Positions 1-12,590 are shown, counted from the first letter of the stretch. The stretch: DNA of 60,000 nucleotides from Cryptomeria japonica (GCF_030272615.1 NC_081406.1:238814422-238874421); one strand, 5' to 3'. Translations and numbers: made by a program. Notes: generated by a model not told the origin, from the sequence alone.

Positions 1-2251
1 GTCAGCTTTGACATGTCTAGTTAGGCATTATTACCCTACGCATGCTCCTATTTTTCCCCCCCCCCACTCGATCGAACGCTCTGGGTCATACCCTACCCGC
101 ATCGTCCCTTGAGCGCCCTAAGTGCTCAAAATTGTCAAACTTTGACGGGCCCTAACTCAGAATTCATGGCACCTGCGAATGATCCGTTTCAACCTAAGGG
201 GCCACGAGAGGGGTCCCTATGAAAGCCTATCTCAATTTTTCAATTTTCTCTACGGTTTTATTAGGGCAGCAATTTTTTGGTTGGCAAAAAAATCGCCTGT
301 CTCACTTAATGGAATGTTGTTGCATGGCCGATTTCTCATTTTGCTCATCGCGCTAATGAACCATCGGCTCTGACATGTCCAGTTAGGCATTATTACCCTA
401 CGCATGCTCCTATTTTTTCCCCCCCCACTCGATCAAACGCTCGAGGTCATACCCTACCGGCGTCGTCCCTTGAGCGCCCTAAGTTCTTAAAATTGTCAAG
501 CTTTGACGAGACCTAACTCAGAATTCGTGGCACCTACGAATGATCCATTTGAACCTATGGGGCCATGAGAGGGGTCCCTACGAAAGCCTATCTCAGTTTT
601 TCAAGTTTCCCTACGGTTTTATTAGGGCAGCGATTTTTCGGTTGGCAAAAAAATCGTCAGTCTCACTCAATGGAATGTTGTCGCATGGTCGATTTCTCGT
701 TCTTCTCGTCGCGATGATAAACTATCAGCTCTGACATGTCTAGTTAGGCATTATTACCCTACGCATGCTCCTATTTTGCCCCCCCACTCAATCAAACGCT
801 CGAGGTCATACCCTACCGGCGTCATCCCTTGAGCGCCCTAAGTGCTCAAAATTGTCAAACTTTGACGAGCCCTAACTCAGAATTCGTGGCACCTGCGAAT
901 GACCCGTTTGAACCTACGGGGCCACGAGAGGGGTCTCTACGAAAGCCTATCTCAGTTTTTCAAGTTTTCCTACAGTTTTATTAGGGCAGCAATTTTTTGG
1001 TTGGCAAAAAAATCGTCAGTCTCACTCAATGGAATGTTGTCGCATGGCTGATTTCTCGTTCTGCTCATCGCGATGATGAACCGTCAGCTCTGACATGTCC
1101 AGTTAGGCATTATTACCCTACCCATGCTCCTATTTTCCCCCCCCACTCGATCGAACGCTCGGGGTCATACCCTACCGGCGTCGTCCCTTGAGCGCCCTAA
1201 GTGCTCAAAATTGTCAAACTCTGACGGGACCTAACTCAGAATCCGTGGCACCTGTGAATGTTCTGTTTGAACCTACGAGGCCATGAGAGGGGTCCCTATG
1301 AAAGCCTATCTCGGTTTTTCAAGTTGCCCTATGGTTTGATTAGGGCAGCAATTTTTCGGTTGGCGAAAAAATCATCAGTCTCACTCAATGGAATGTTGTC
1401 ACATGGCCGATTTCTCGTTCTACTCATCGCAATGACAAACCGTCAGCTCTAACATGTCCAGTTAGGCATTATTACCCTATGCATGCTCCTATTTTCCCCC
1501 CCCACTCAATCGAACGCTTGGGGTCATACCCTACCGACGTCGTCCCTTGAGCGCCCTAAGTGCTCAAAATTGTCAAACTTTGACGGGCCCTAACTCAGAA
1601 TCTGTGGCACCTACCTACGATCCATTTGAACCTACAGGGCTATGAGAGGGGTCCCTACGAAAGCTTATCTCAATTTTTCAAGTTGCCCTGCGGTTTTATT
1701 AGGGCAGCAATTTTTTGGTTGGCAAAAAAATCGTCAGTCTCACTCAATGGAATGTTGTCGCGTGGCCGATTTCTCGTTTTGCTCGTCATGATGATGAACC
1801 GTTAGCTCTGACATGTCCAGTTAGGTATTATTACCCTACGCATGCTCCTATTTCCCCCCCCACTCGATCGAACACTCGGGTTCATACCCTACCGGCGTCG
1901 TCCCTTGAGTGCCCTAAGTGCTCAAAATTGTCAAAATTTGACGAGACCTAACTCAGAATCCATGGCACTTGCGAATGTTCCATTTGAACCTACAAGGCCA
2001 CGAGAGGGGTCCCTACGAAAGCCTGTCTCGATTTTTCAAGGTTGCCCTACGGTTTTATTAGGGCAGCAATTTTTCGGTTGGCAAAAAAAATCGTCAGTCT
2101 CACTCAATGGAATGTTGTCGCGTGGCCGATTTCTCATTCTGCTCATCACGATGATGAACCGTTGGCTCCAACATGTCCAGTTAGGCATTATTACCCTACG
2201 CATGCTCCTATTTTTCCCCCCCACTCGATCAAACGCTCGAGGTCATACCCC
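1..2251 (+). repeat. Satellite array 1, ~360-bp monomers, about 6.3 copies
   Basis: Head-to-tail tandem repeat that starts outside the window. A landmark (acgcatgctc or a variant) recurs at 38, 400, 761, 1120, 1479, 1838 and 2198, so the period is 359-362 bp. Each monomer has a poly-C run of 7-10 bases before an actcgat-like box, a gtcatacccta box, a gaggggtccct box and a ggttggcaaaaaaatcg box. Monomers differ mostly by point changes. Short ORFs of about 64 codons recur at the same place in several monomers, but this follows from monomer similarity and is not evidence of coding. The array stops abruptly near 2250 within the gtcataccc box. Confidence 0.95.
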
Positions 2252-3673
2252 TACGCATGTGACATCCATGAAGGTATATGAAAGGATATTTTGTAAACAA
2301 TCAGAAACCTTTAATGATAATCAAGTTGAAGCCTTGAGATTTATACAATATGGTTCAAGTCCAAAACTGTACCCTGAAGCCACACACTCTTCCCTTTCCC
2401 AGCATACATAGAATTTGGAAGGATTTGATGAGAGCGTTTTTGATTTTACTTATGTCTTGTGTATTATAATATAGACCAATTTGCCAATGTGACATCTTCA
2501 TATGAGAGAAAAGCTTCATTTTATCTCAATACAGTTGTACCTATTTCATTATTAGAAAAATAAATAAGTTTCTACACTAAACTGCAATAAATAAATTAGT
2601 ATCCTCTATATTATGGATTTGAATTGATGTTCTCAATTAGTTATTATTCCTACACCTCACACTCACAAGATTAATAATGAAATGACATTTATGATTCATC
2701 AAATGCTGACAAAGTCTAATCAAAGTTCAACTTCAAGATGTATACAACATATCATATTCAACTTCAAGATGCATACAACTTACCATATTCAAGCTCATGC
2801 CAACCACCACTTGGATATTGTTATATGTCGATTTAAAGTACAATATATGTAATAAAAAATTATAGTCTTACAAAAAAGCCATCATAGACCATCTATGTCG
2901 ATTAAAGTACAATTCATTTGTAATAGGGGCACACTCACAATGTGAAGTTGCAAAAGCCCTGTGGGAAGCATCAAAATAGAAATTTACTAATCTGACTCAT
3001 ACTACTGTCAAAAGCATCAAAGATGCTACTGCTAGAGAATACCATGCTCCATTGTGGAGAGAATATTAGGTGCATCTGATGTCAGCGTCTGAAAATGAAA
3101 GAATGTTATTCAATTGCCAAAATCTAACTGACTTTATTTTATAAACCATTAATGAATAAAAATAGACAAGGTTACCTAAGTGAAAGTTCGATGACCACCT
3201 TGACTAGTCAATGTCAAATGTTTTGATTCAATAGATCATCTGTCATGACAATTTGATCCACTGCAGATGTGTCCTGGCCACATGCATTTGAATCATCTTC
3301 ATGATAATAAACACAACAAGACCCACAATTTAATCTCATTAATGCACAAAGGAATATGTACCATCACCAAGAGAGGGCCTTGTCAACGACGAATGAGCTA
3401 GCATGAGCCTGTATTTTTAAGAATTGTTAGTCTACACATAAATTGCATGGATGAACATAAGTGGTGTTGCAAAAATACATCCCTTCCAATTATATCGAGT
3501 GTACTCACTATGTGCATGCAAAAAACCATGTTGCCCAAAAAAAATGTTCATCAATATACCAGCATTTTGAACACATCCTTAATATACATGTAACAAACTT
3601 GAACATTAAGGTTTAATAATCATTGTTTGAAATGAAATGCATGAGAAAAAAATAAGGCACCATTAAAGACCTA
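2252..3673. other. AT-rich stretch with no recognised gene
   Basis: No coding signal on either strand. It holds a 31-bp direct duplication (2726-2756 and 2757-2787, core caacttcaagatg) and a second small duplication of a tatgtcgatt..aaagtacaat segment at about 2823 and 2893. It lies 3' of the minus-strand pseudogene that ends at 3674 and may be its downstream flank, but no terminal inverted repeat was recognised. Confidence 0.5.
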
Positions 3674-5747
3674 CTACTCAAGTGTGCCTAAAGGGTCATC
3701 TCTTTGTTTAAGAGTATCCAGTATTGCTTCATGATCAGCAGTAGTCACTGTCCATAGCTCTTTGGTCTTTGGTTTTGCTTGATGCTTCAACAACTTGACA
3801 TTTGTAGCTATAATAAGGTGTGAATACATTATAATGGTTTTTGTGTCTCTCATAATCTTCAAATGTAGGTATGCCATTCTTTCTAATCATGTATGTTCGC
3901 AACCAAGTTCCCACAACAACAACTGAACCTGTAGGATATGTGAACCCATCATCATCTGTCACTGGTTGTATTAGCTTTTTTTTTTCCCTATACACATCAT
4001 GCCAACCAATATTCTGATCTCTCTTCATTCCCTTGTAGTGCAACAACTGCAAAAACATGTCCTAGCTGTACAAGATCTGATAGACGATCATACTCAAGTG
4101 AACTTTCCATGTCATCATTTTGACAAGGATATTGTTTGAGATAAAGGAGTTAGATAGTGGGGAACCCATGTATCAACCCACTCACTTGACTCGCACTAAT
4201 CCCAATCACACCGAAGATAACTTTGACAAAAACAAGCCAATGCTCGTGTCCAAATGGTCCATGTACTTGCATCTGAGCTGAGAAATGAATGCATCTTTGA
4301 AGAATCTTTAATTGTTTGACAATCCAATCTATCTCCCACTATTCCCTCCTCAACCAACCAAAAGAATCTTCTCACTATTGAATCAAGAGTACCTCCATGT
4401 GACAATGCTGAACTACACCAATCAACAATAGAATGTGCATCAGAGAAATTTGCACCTGAAAGCCTCAATTGCTCCTTAACTAGAGCTCTCTTCAAACATG
4501 CACCTGCTCCATCATGCTCTCCCCTCCCATGCCCTACCTCAAAAAAACACCAAATATAAGGTATACGCCTCTCCACATGCATTCTACTCAACCAATAAAA
4601 CATACAGGCATTCTTGAATTGACGCGTACAATTATCTGACCATATTATATGTCAGTCAATTGCAATATCTTTCTCATGCAAGAACTCAAAAAAAATCTCA
4701 AAAGAATGTTGCACATACTCAGAGGAGTGTGATCTATCATCACTCATATAAAAATGATACTCCTTGATTATCTTCCTGTCCTCTTCTGTACTATCAAGAG
4801 CATGTCTATATGTAATGTGAACATGAAACAAACTTTGACAACCCACCGCATTCTGAGAACTTCTCATTCAAACAATCATTTCTATAGAAATAATAGCCAT
4901 CATCTCTAGGGCATAAAAACAGATCTTGCAAGTCTCTTGATGATCTCGGAAATAGCATTGCACCACACTCCTGCAACATCTCATTAGTATGCATCGTAGA
5001 ATGAATATGACATAAAAGTTCATGGTACATTGAAAAATCCACATGGTACTTGCAACAACTAGTATTGTGAATCTTAAGAGGAACACAATAAAATGGTTTC
5101 AAAGATTCAAAGGCCCTTTGTGATATTTGCAAAGTTGGATGTAATTCACAAAATTTTTTGTACAACATTGTTTGGCTTGATTCCAAGAAATGTTTGGGAT
5201 GCGGTGTGCGGGTCTCGGTTGTCGATTCTTAATTTCAAAACGTCCTTTACATTGGGTGACACTCTAGAATTAGAGTGCCAAAAATTATTGAATCTCTTCC
5301 TTCACATTGTCAGTAAACTTTCTATCAACACGTGGAAGCCTCCCACCAAATTCCCATGTATCTTGTTGAAGTGGATCGTCAAGTCTTTGTCTTCGTGCAA
5401 GTGCTCTATCCAAATTTTTACGGTTTATGTTAAAATCAACACAAGTTTGTCTCATTTGACGAGCCTTCCTCAATTGATGGCTTACTAAGGAGGTTGTAAT
5501 CACTCTTTGAGCAGCTCTCTTATCTCTTTCTTTCGTATTCTTTCCAATAGAATTGAGAGCGTCAAATAGATTTTTTGCAATAATAGAATTTCTCTCCGTC
5601 TTCTTGTTCATACGAATCTTCAATTTGTTTAGAAATGGTCTCATCTTTATCATCTTTAGCAATTGAACAAAGAGTTGGCATTGCTCGGTCAATGTCTTAT
5701 TGATAACATTTTGGTTGAAAAGTTATGTAGCCCACAACCGAATGGTT
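3674..5747 (-). pseudogene. Uncharacterised transposase-like protein, degraded and 5'-truncated by the assembly gap
   Basis: Minus-strand conceptual protein in several frames. Order from the N-terminal side: a basic region (5692-5285); an F-W-H-S-N-S-R-V-S-P-N-V-K-D segment just below 5285; a Cys-containing segment (5186-4806) with K-P-F-Y, C-G-A-M and C-L-N-E-K-x-S-E-C-G-G-L; then WSDNCTRQFKNA followed about 35 residues later by GHGRGEHDGAGACLKRAL (about 4650-4470); and a C-terminal part with L-S-D-L-V-Q-L-G-H-V-F-A-V (about 4100-4060) and Y-P-T-G-S-V-V-V-V-G-T-W. The pair of Asp/Gly motifs resembles a widespread uncharacterised eukaryotic family that looks like an RNase-H-fold transposase; this is recognition from memory, not a search. 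Breaks: frame changes near 5285, 5160, about 4810, about 4150 and about 3800, and a TGA at 4652-4654 immediately before the WSDNC block. The start lies in or beyond the N run. Could be a transposon or a domesticated gene; this copy is not functional as assembled. Confidence 0.55.
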
Positions 5748-6247
5748 NNNNNNNNNNNNNNNNNNNNNNNNNNNNNNNNNNNNNNNNNNNNNNNNNNNNN
5801 NNNNNNNNNNNNNNNNNNNNNNNNNNNNNNNNNNNNNNNNNNNNNNNNNNNNNNNNNNNNNNNNNNNNNNNNNNNNNNNNNNNNNNNNNNNNNNNNNNNN
5901 NNNNNNNNNNNNNNNNNNNNNNNNNNNNNNNNNNNNNNNNNNNNNNNNNNNNNNNNNNNNNNNNNNNNNNNNNNNNNNNNNNNNNNNNNNNNNNNNNNNN
6001 NNNNNNNNNNNNNNNNNNNNNNNNNNNNNNNNNNNNNNNNNNNNNNNNNNNNNNNNNNNNNNNNNNNNNNNNNNNNNNNNNNNNNNNNNNNNNNNNNNNN
6101 NNNNNNNNNNNNNNNNNNNNNNNNNNNNNNNNNNNNNNNNNNNNNNNNNNNNNNNNNNNNNNNNNNNNNNNNNNNNNNNNNNNNNNNNNNNNNNNNNNNN
6201 NNNNNNNNNNNNNNNNNNNNNNNNNNNNNNNNNNNNNNNNNNNNNNN
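5748..6247. other. Assembly gap, 500 N
   Basis: Exactly 500 consecutive N, the usual placeholder for a gap of unknown length. It removes the 5' end of the minus-strand pseudogene on its left. Apparent ORFs of X residues across it are meaningless. Confidence 0.99.
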
Positions 6248-6309
6248 TCAAAGTAGAATGATTTTGAGAATTTTGTATAAATCATCGATGAATTGTTCTA
6301 TATTTGTTT

Positions 6310-6640
6310 TTTGTATATATAAATGCCCATGAGCTGAATTTTACAAGTTTAGGGGCATACTTTTTTATATTTAAATGGTAATGAGTTGATTTGTACATAT
6401 GTACATGCCAAATTTTATATATTAAAATGGTGATGAGCTAAATCACACATATTGTAATGCCAAATTTTGTATAAAAGCCCATGAGATGATTTGTATATTA
6501 AAATGGTGATGAGTTGTAATCGCACATATTGTAATGCCAAATTTTGTATAAAAGCCCATGAGATGATTTGTAAGACATTTTTTTTTATAATCAAATAGCC
6601 AAGAGCTGATTTGACCATATTTAGAGGCAAATTTTTGAAT
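6310..6640. repeat. Degenerate AT-rich tandem repeat, clearest unit 76 bp
   Basis: A unit starting ttaaaatggtgatgag begins at 6422 and again at 6498 (period 76), each ending in a caaattttgtataaaagccc plus atgagatgatttgta segment. Weaker versions with atgagctga or atgagttga occur on either side, so the whole stretch looks like an old short tandem array. Confidence 0.7.
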
Positions 6641-6869
6641 AATATGTGACAATGTTTTGTGACTATTTTGTGTGTCAATGTTTTGTGACTATGTTTTGAG
6701 TATATGTGATGTGTCCCTGGTCAATCATGAGCATTCTTGATTCTTGTATAATCATGGAGAATTATTTGAGTCATTATCAGGTCATAGGGGTCATAGATTG
6801 AGACTAGATACAATTTGAGCAAAAATTATCATTGTTGTCAAAAAAATTGTCAAAAAAGTTGTCAAGGAA

Positions 6870-9140
6870 CTTCTACATTGCATCGGTAGGGTATGACACT
6901 CGACGTTCTGGTGCATCGGGATGCACGACAGGGGCATGCCTATCATAAAATTTTCCCACCTGGATGCACTCGTGACGTCGGTTTGTGCACACGATGAACT
7001 GGATCAATTCTAGCCAATCTTGCAACTTTTCATTGCATGCAACTGACGACTTTTGCAGTATGCAAAAAAAATGCTACCAATCAAAAATGTCTTTGAGTCA
7101 TCAAAACCCAAGATAGGCCATTCTAGAGGAGCCTCATGCGACCCCACAGGATCAAACGGATCGACCATATGTGTCCTGGATTGGAAGAAACAGTCCATCA
7201 AGTTTTGACAATTTTTTGGACTCAAGGCACTTGAGTGATTGCACCGGTACGGTATGACTCTCGACATTCTGGTGCATTGGGATGCATGATAGGGGCATGC
7301 CTAGCATAAACTTGCCCACCCAGACACACTCGCAACATCATTTTGTGCACACGATGAACCGAATCAATTCTAGCCAATCTTGCAACTTTTCATTGCATGC
7401 AATTGACGGTTTTTGGAGCAGGAGAAAAAATGCTACTAATCAAAAATGGCTTGGAGTCATCAAAAAAAGAGATAGGTCATTGTAGAGGATCCTCACGCAA
7501 CCCTATGGGATCAAACGGATCGACCGTATGTGTCCTGGATTGGAAGAAACAGTCTGTCAAGTTTTGACATTTTTTTAGACTTAAGGCACTTGAGAGATCG
7601 CACCGGTACGGAATGACTCTCGACGTTCTGGTGCTTTTGGATGCACGACAGGGGCATGCCTAGCATAAATCTACCCACTTGGATGTGCTCGCGACATTGG
7701 TTTGTGCACATGACGAACCGAATCAATTCTAGCCAATCTTGCAACTTTTCATTGCATGCAACTAACGATTTTTGGAGCAAGCGAAAAAATGTTACTAATC
7801 GAAAATGGCTCAGAGTCATCGAAAACTGAGATAGGTCATTGTAGAGGAGCCTCACGTGACCCCACGGGATCAAACAAGTCAATTTTATGTGTCCTGGATT
7901 AGAAGAAATAGTCCATCAAGTTTTGGCACTTGAGAGATCGCATCGGTACGGTATGACTCTTGACGTTCTGGTGCTTTGGGATGCATGACAGGGGCATGCC
8001 TAGTGTAAACCTGCCCACCCGAATGTGCTCATGATGTCTCTTTGTGCACATGATGAACCGAATCAATTCTAGCCAATCTTGCAACTTTTCATTGCATGCA
8101 ACTGACAGTTTTTTGAGCAGGCGAAAAAATGCTACAAATCGAAAATGGCTTGGATTTGTCAAAAACTGAGATAGGTCATTATAGATGAGCCTCACGTGAC
8201 CCCACAGGATCAAATAGATTGACCATATGTGTCATGGATTGGAAGAAACAGTCTGTCAAGTTTTGACAATTTTTTGGACTCAGGGCACTTGAGAGATCGC
8301 ACCGGTACGAAATGACTCTCGACGTTCTGGCGATTTGGGATGCATGATAGGGGCATGCCTAGCGTAAACCTTCCCACCCGGATGTGCTCGCAATGTTGGT
8401 TTATGCACACGATGAACCGAATCAATTATAGCCAATCTTGCAACTTTTCATTGCATGCAACTGACGGTTTTTGGAGCAGGCGAAAAAATGCCACTAATCA
8501 AAAATGGCTCGGAGTCGTCAAAAATCAAGATAGTTCATTGTAGAGGAGCCTCACGTGACCCCACAGGATCAAACGAATCAACCGTATGTGTCCTGGATTG
8601 GAAGAAACAGTCTGTCAAGTTTTGACATTTTTTTGGACTCAGGGCACTTGAGAGATCGCACCGGTACGGAATGACTCTCGACATTCTAGAACGTTGGGAT
8701 GCATGACAGGGGCATGCATAGCATAAACCTGCCCACCCAGACGCTCTCGCAATGTCAGTTTGTGCACACGATGAACCGAATCAATTCTAGCCAATCTTAC
8801 AACTTTTCATTGCAGGCAACTGACGGTTTTTGGAGCAGGCAAAAAAATGCTAATAATTGAAAATGGCTCTGAGTCGTCAAAAACTGAGATAGGCCATTGT
8901 AGAGGATCCTCACGTGACACCACGGAATCAAACAGATTGACCATATGTGTCCTGGATTTGAAGAAACAGTCCATCAAATTTTGACAATTTTTTGGACTCA
9001 GGGCAATTGAGAGATCACACCGATACGGTATGACTCTCGATGTTCCGGCGCTTTGGGATGCACGACAGGGGCATGCCTAGCATAAACCTACCCACCCGGA
9101 TTCACTCGCGACATCGGTTTGTGCACACGATGAACAAAAT
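6870..9140 (-). repeat. Satellite array 2, ~359-bp monomers, inverted relative of array 1
   Basis: Tandem repeat with landmark cgacgttctg (or variants) at 6901, 7262, 7621, 7961, 8320, 8679 and 9038. Spacings are 361, 359, 340, 359, 359 and 359; the 340 reflects a deletion of about 20 bp near 7925. Boxes are tttgtgcacacgatgaac, gcaacttttcattgcatgc, ggagcctcacgtgac and gtgtcctggattggaagaa. Read on the minus strand it aligns with array 1 in the same box order: gtcataccgtaccgg, then a c-tt-gag-g-c block, then attgtcaaaacttga, then a cctg..gggtcgcatgaggct block. The arrays therefore appear to be diverged members of one family in opposite orientation. Confidence 0.9.
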
Positions 9141-9706
9141 TTGACCATTGCGAGCGTGAGGGTTCTCTCGCACCAAACACATTGTTGTTTATATTCATAT
9201 TGTCTATTTTTGTTGTTAATATTCATATTGTTGATTACATATGCAAATATTCATTTAAATTTATAAAAGGGCAGCCACCAAATACAGTGAATACACAATA
9301 ATGAATTGAATATAGGGAGTTTTGTAGGGTTAATTCAATATTTTAGAAATTTTATCAAATCATATTCCACGATTGCAATGTTTTATATCATATATTTTTG
9401 TTGTTTATATTCATATTGTTGATTACATATGCAAATATTCATTTAAATTTATAAAAGAACAACCACAAAATACAACGAATACAAAATAATGAACTCATTA
9501 CACATTTATTTGGTCGAATATTGATATTTATATATATATAAAAAAAAAGGTATGTCTACCAAGTCAATACAAGTATTACAAAAATGTGGCATATGCCATG
9601 TCCAAATCAATATACAATAAAAATGTAGAATATATCTACATGTATTGGTCATTCTATGACCAAAACTAACACTTTATGATCCTAAACTTGTGGTGGATCA
9701 TCAAAA
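9141..9706. repeat. AT-rich spacer with ~100-bp direct duplication
   Basis: A segment containing ttgttgattacatatgcaaatattcatttaaa and a following ataaaag..ca.ccac.aaatac block occurs at about 9208-9310 and again at about 9397-9497, about 189 bp apart. The rest is AT-rich with no coding signal and includes a short tatatata run near 9530. It lies between satellite array 2 and the 3' end of the minus-strand gene model. Confidence 0.7.
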
Positions 9707-12305
9707 TCAAGCCTCTTTGATGCCAGTAGGCGGCTCTGTAGATGGCTGCAAAACCACAATTCAAAAGCCAAGTTAGAATTCTTTTGTAAAAAATAGTTCA
9801 CAATTAACAACAAAACTATGCATTTAACTTTAATTCCTTTGCAATTGAAATGTAGATTACCTCATCAGCTAATCTAGGAGCTAATGTCTTCGCTCTCCTC
9901 TCCTTGTCACTCTTAGGAGTTTTCTTGAAGACATACTTAAATGGATCCACGTTATGGCTGTACCACGAAGGGGTTTATTGTAGATTAAATGTATAGTTAA
10001 TACAATGTACTCACATAAATATATCAAAAACACGTAAAATCTATAATATAGAGAACAATGACGTACCTATGCCTGAGATGCTTCTCCAATGGATTCAAGA
10101 TGGCTCACCATCAATGTAGAAACTGTCGCTATTACCTATACAAAAAATATTCAAAGATTAAATACAATTAATATAATGATAAGTATTGAAGGTTAAAAAC
10201 AATTAATTTTACATATCAAACAAAAGTGTACCGGATCTTGAGATGCTTTTCCAGTGCAAGGAGGAGGGTTCGCCATTGACGAAATAGGTATGGATATTTC
10301 CTGTATGAAAAAATTATAAGATTATAATATATCACAAGTTCACATGTACGCGTGCATATAATCATGAAATCAAGAAAATAAAGTAGAGATACATACCTCC
10401 TCCCTCTCTTGATCCACGGGCGAATCAGGTGCATTCAAAAAATCCACAAAGCTCAATGGTCGTTGTACATGTAAAATAGACAAAAAACACTAATCAGTCT
10501 ACAAACCCCAACTAATACTTGATTTCAACATTTTCAAACAATTGTAACAACTAAAAATGTGCTCAATTACCTTCTTCCCACATTTTGGCATCTTCGAGGA
10601 ATTCTTTTTCTTAGGACAAGCCCTAGACACAGAGGGGGTACCCTTAAAAAAAAAAATTAACATGAGATATTAGTACAGATAATAAATTAAACATAATTTT
10701 AAAAATCTAAAATGAAATTACTTGCATATTCCATCAAAACAATACATAAAAAGAGTTTTACAAAATATGATACCGTATAGCCTTATAGGCCAAAATCGAT
10801 CGCTGAGAGCATGATGTCATCAATCTGGGATATTTCGTCCCCTGTCAACACCTACAAACCAGAAATTGGACCAAGCATTAAAGATAGTAAGTATATCTTG
10901 TATTTTTTGAATTCAAAGTGTACTATTCTATTTTAACATGTTACAAAATTTATACCTCAAGCATCGAAGTTGCAGCTATAGTAACTGGGGGAGGTGTATG
11001 GCATATCATTGCTGCATCCTAAAATGCACATTATTTGTCTCAATTTAAATAAATGTATAAATGAAAATTCATTTATGTAATTACAAATTTAAAGTGACTG
11101 ATAAATAAAATGTTATGAATTCAAATCAACACACCTGTGTCTGTGGCTCATGGGCAAACACCATGTCCATCAACTCATCTGTTAGCGCGACATCCTCAAC
11201 TGTGTGAGCCTAACATCTACAGGCAAATAGTGCACAAATGATATGAGGATCCATCTATACCAGCTGCATCATCTACCCCTGAGCATATCCCCGAGCAACT
11301 GAAACACATATGTTGGATGGGCTCTTTGTCGCCCTCTAATGGCTCATCATCCAATATAATAGGGTGTGCTAATGACGTCCCATGCTGGATGATAGCACCA
11401 GTCAATGTTGTGGCCACCTAAAGAGTCTGTAGCTCCATCGACTCTTTCAGCTCTAATGGGACAGGATGATGCACCTTGGGTTTAGGTGCTAGGGGGCAGC
11501 GACTCTCAGCAGCTAATCGCCTACGGGCTCCAGGTCTATCTTGGGCAGAGCCACCACCTCTACCATGAAACTCTCTCATGTCAAAATAGTTTGGCCGCAC
11601 ATTGAGCACAAACTCACAATATATTTTTCTTCAAAAATATAATGGCACCTCATAATTATTACAAGATGGATCATCAAAGACCATCCACCACCTCTGCCAA
11701 AAAAGATTCTTCATCTGCACATTGGTACACCAATGTATGGGAAACCTCTTTGCATTAAGAGGTAATGACTGACCAGTTTTGGGATCAACAAAAAGGGCAC
11801 ATATTTGTTGTTTAGTAATATTTTTGTTTTTTACTCCATCGTATGATAGCCCATTGGCATAGAATTGATGACACCTATCCCTAAAGCTTCCCCATTCGGT
11901 AATTTCTATGGAAATAGCTATGGCACCACTAGCTAATGTTTCTAGGCTAGTGGCGAGGGATTGATGATGGTCAAGTTTAGAAGTTTTCAATTTAACAATC
12001 AGTCTATTGATTTTAGACATATTTTGTCCTAACTGATTAATTAATTCTTCCTGTGTTTCGGGTGTGCGGTCAAAAGGAGGAATTGGGGGTTGTTCTTGTG
12101 TGTTTTAAGGAGGTGCATTTGGTTGTTCTTGTGGGTTTTCAAGAGGTGCATTTGGTTGTTCTTGTTCTAGATTAGAAGAATCTAGTTTTTGAAACAAAAA
12201 ATGAAAAAACCTAATCAAAATTAACGAAATTAAATTCAAAATGTAAAACAAATTGCATAAACCGGAAAGAAAGACAAAAATAAACAAAAACTAACCTTGA
12301 TCCAT
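9707..12305 (-). pseudogene. Multi-exon gene model of unknown function with premature stops
   Basis: ATG at 12305-12303 opens a 10-nt exon (M-D-Q plus one base) ending at a GT donor (12295-12294). A 114-nt intron ends in AG and exon 2 starts at 12181 in the correct phase (D-S-S-N-L-E-Q-E-Q-P-N-A-P). Exon 2 carries a Q-E-Q-P-N-A-P repeat, a conserved-looking block (residues such as F-W-Q-R-W-W-M-V-F-D-D-P near 11700-11660) and a basic G-R-G-G-G-S-A-Q-D segment. Further GT-AG candidate exons: 11210-11135, 11018-10956, 10851-10774, 10642-10571, about 10430-10397, about 10302-10231, 10139-10067, about 9958-9862, and a last one ending P-P-T-G-I-K-E-A with TGA at 9709-9707. Breaks in frame: TAA 12107-12105, TGA near 11633, TAG near 11420, and some exon phases do not join. 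No family recognised. Either a decayed gene or transposon-borne gene, or a gene with sequence errors. Confidence 0.45.
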
Positions 12306-12465
12306 ATCTTGGAGGACAAATCTAGCACCCTGTTCACGGTTTAGGGGAGAAAATGGGGAAAAAACGAAGTTAAAAACGCGTTATTCATGGGTAAATGAGA
12401 CCCAGTTTTTTTTTTTTTAACTTTTTTTACCAGGCACTGTGTACTTGGTTTTATTTGGATTATTA

Positions 12466-12590
12466 GCACGTAAGCACTCATTTTCCTATGAGCAGCGTGT
12501 ACGCACTCAATTTCCTAGGCGTAGCGCGTACGCGCTCATTTTCCTAAAAGCAACGCGTACGCGCTACCTTTTCTAGGCTCGAGAAGAACA
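12466..12590. repeat. 29-bp tandem repeat, four copies, palindromic core
   Basis: Units start at 12469, 12498, 12527 and 12556, exactly 29 bp apart. Each has a cgtacgcgctca-like block followed by ttttccta. The inner units contain the self-complementary gcgtacgc. GC content is much higher than in the flanks. The array lies about 160-290 bp upstream of the ATG of the minus-strand gene model, where a promoter would sit, and next to the truncated end of element F. Confidence 0.85.

Noticed and set aside
179-1452. Repeated 64-codon ORFs in the first satellite array
   Set aside because: They recur because the monomers are similar; several monomers lack them or carry a different frame, and nothing else supports coding.
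5663-6332. ORFs of about 200 residues on both strands
   Set aside because: They are runs of X across the 500-N gap.
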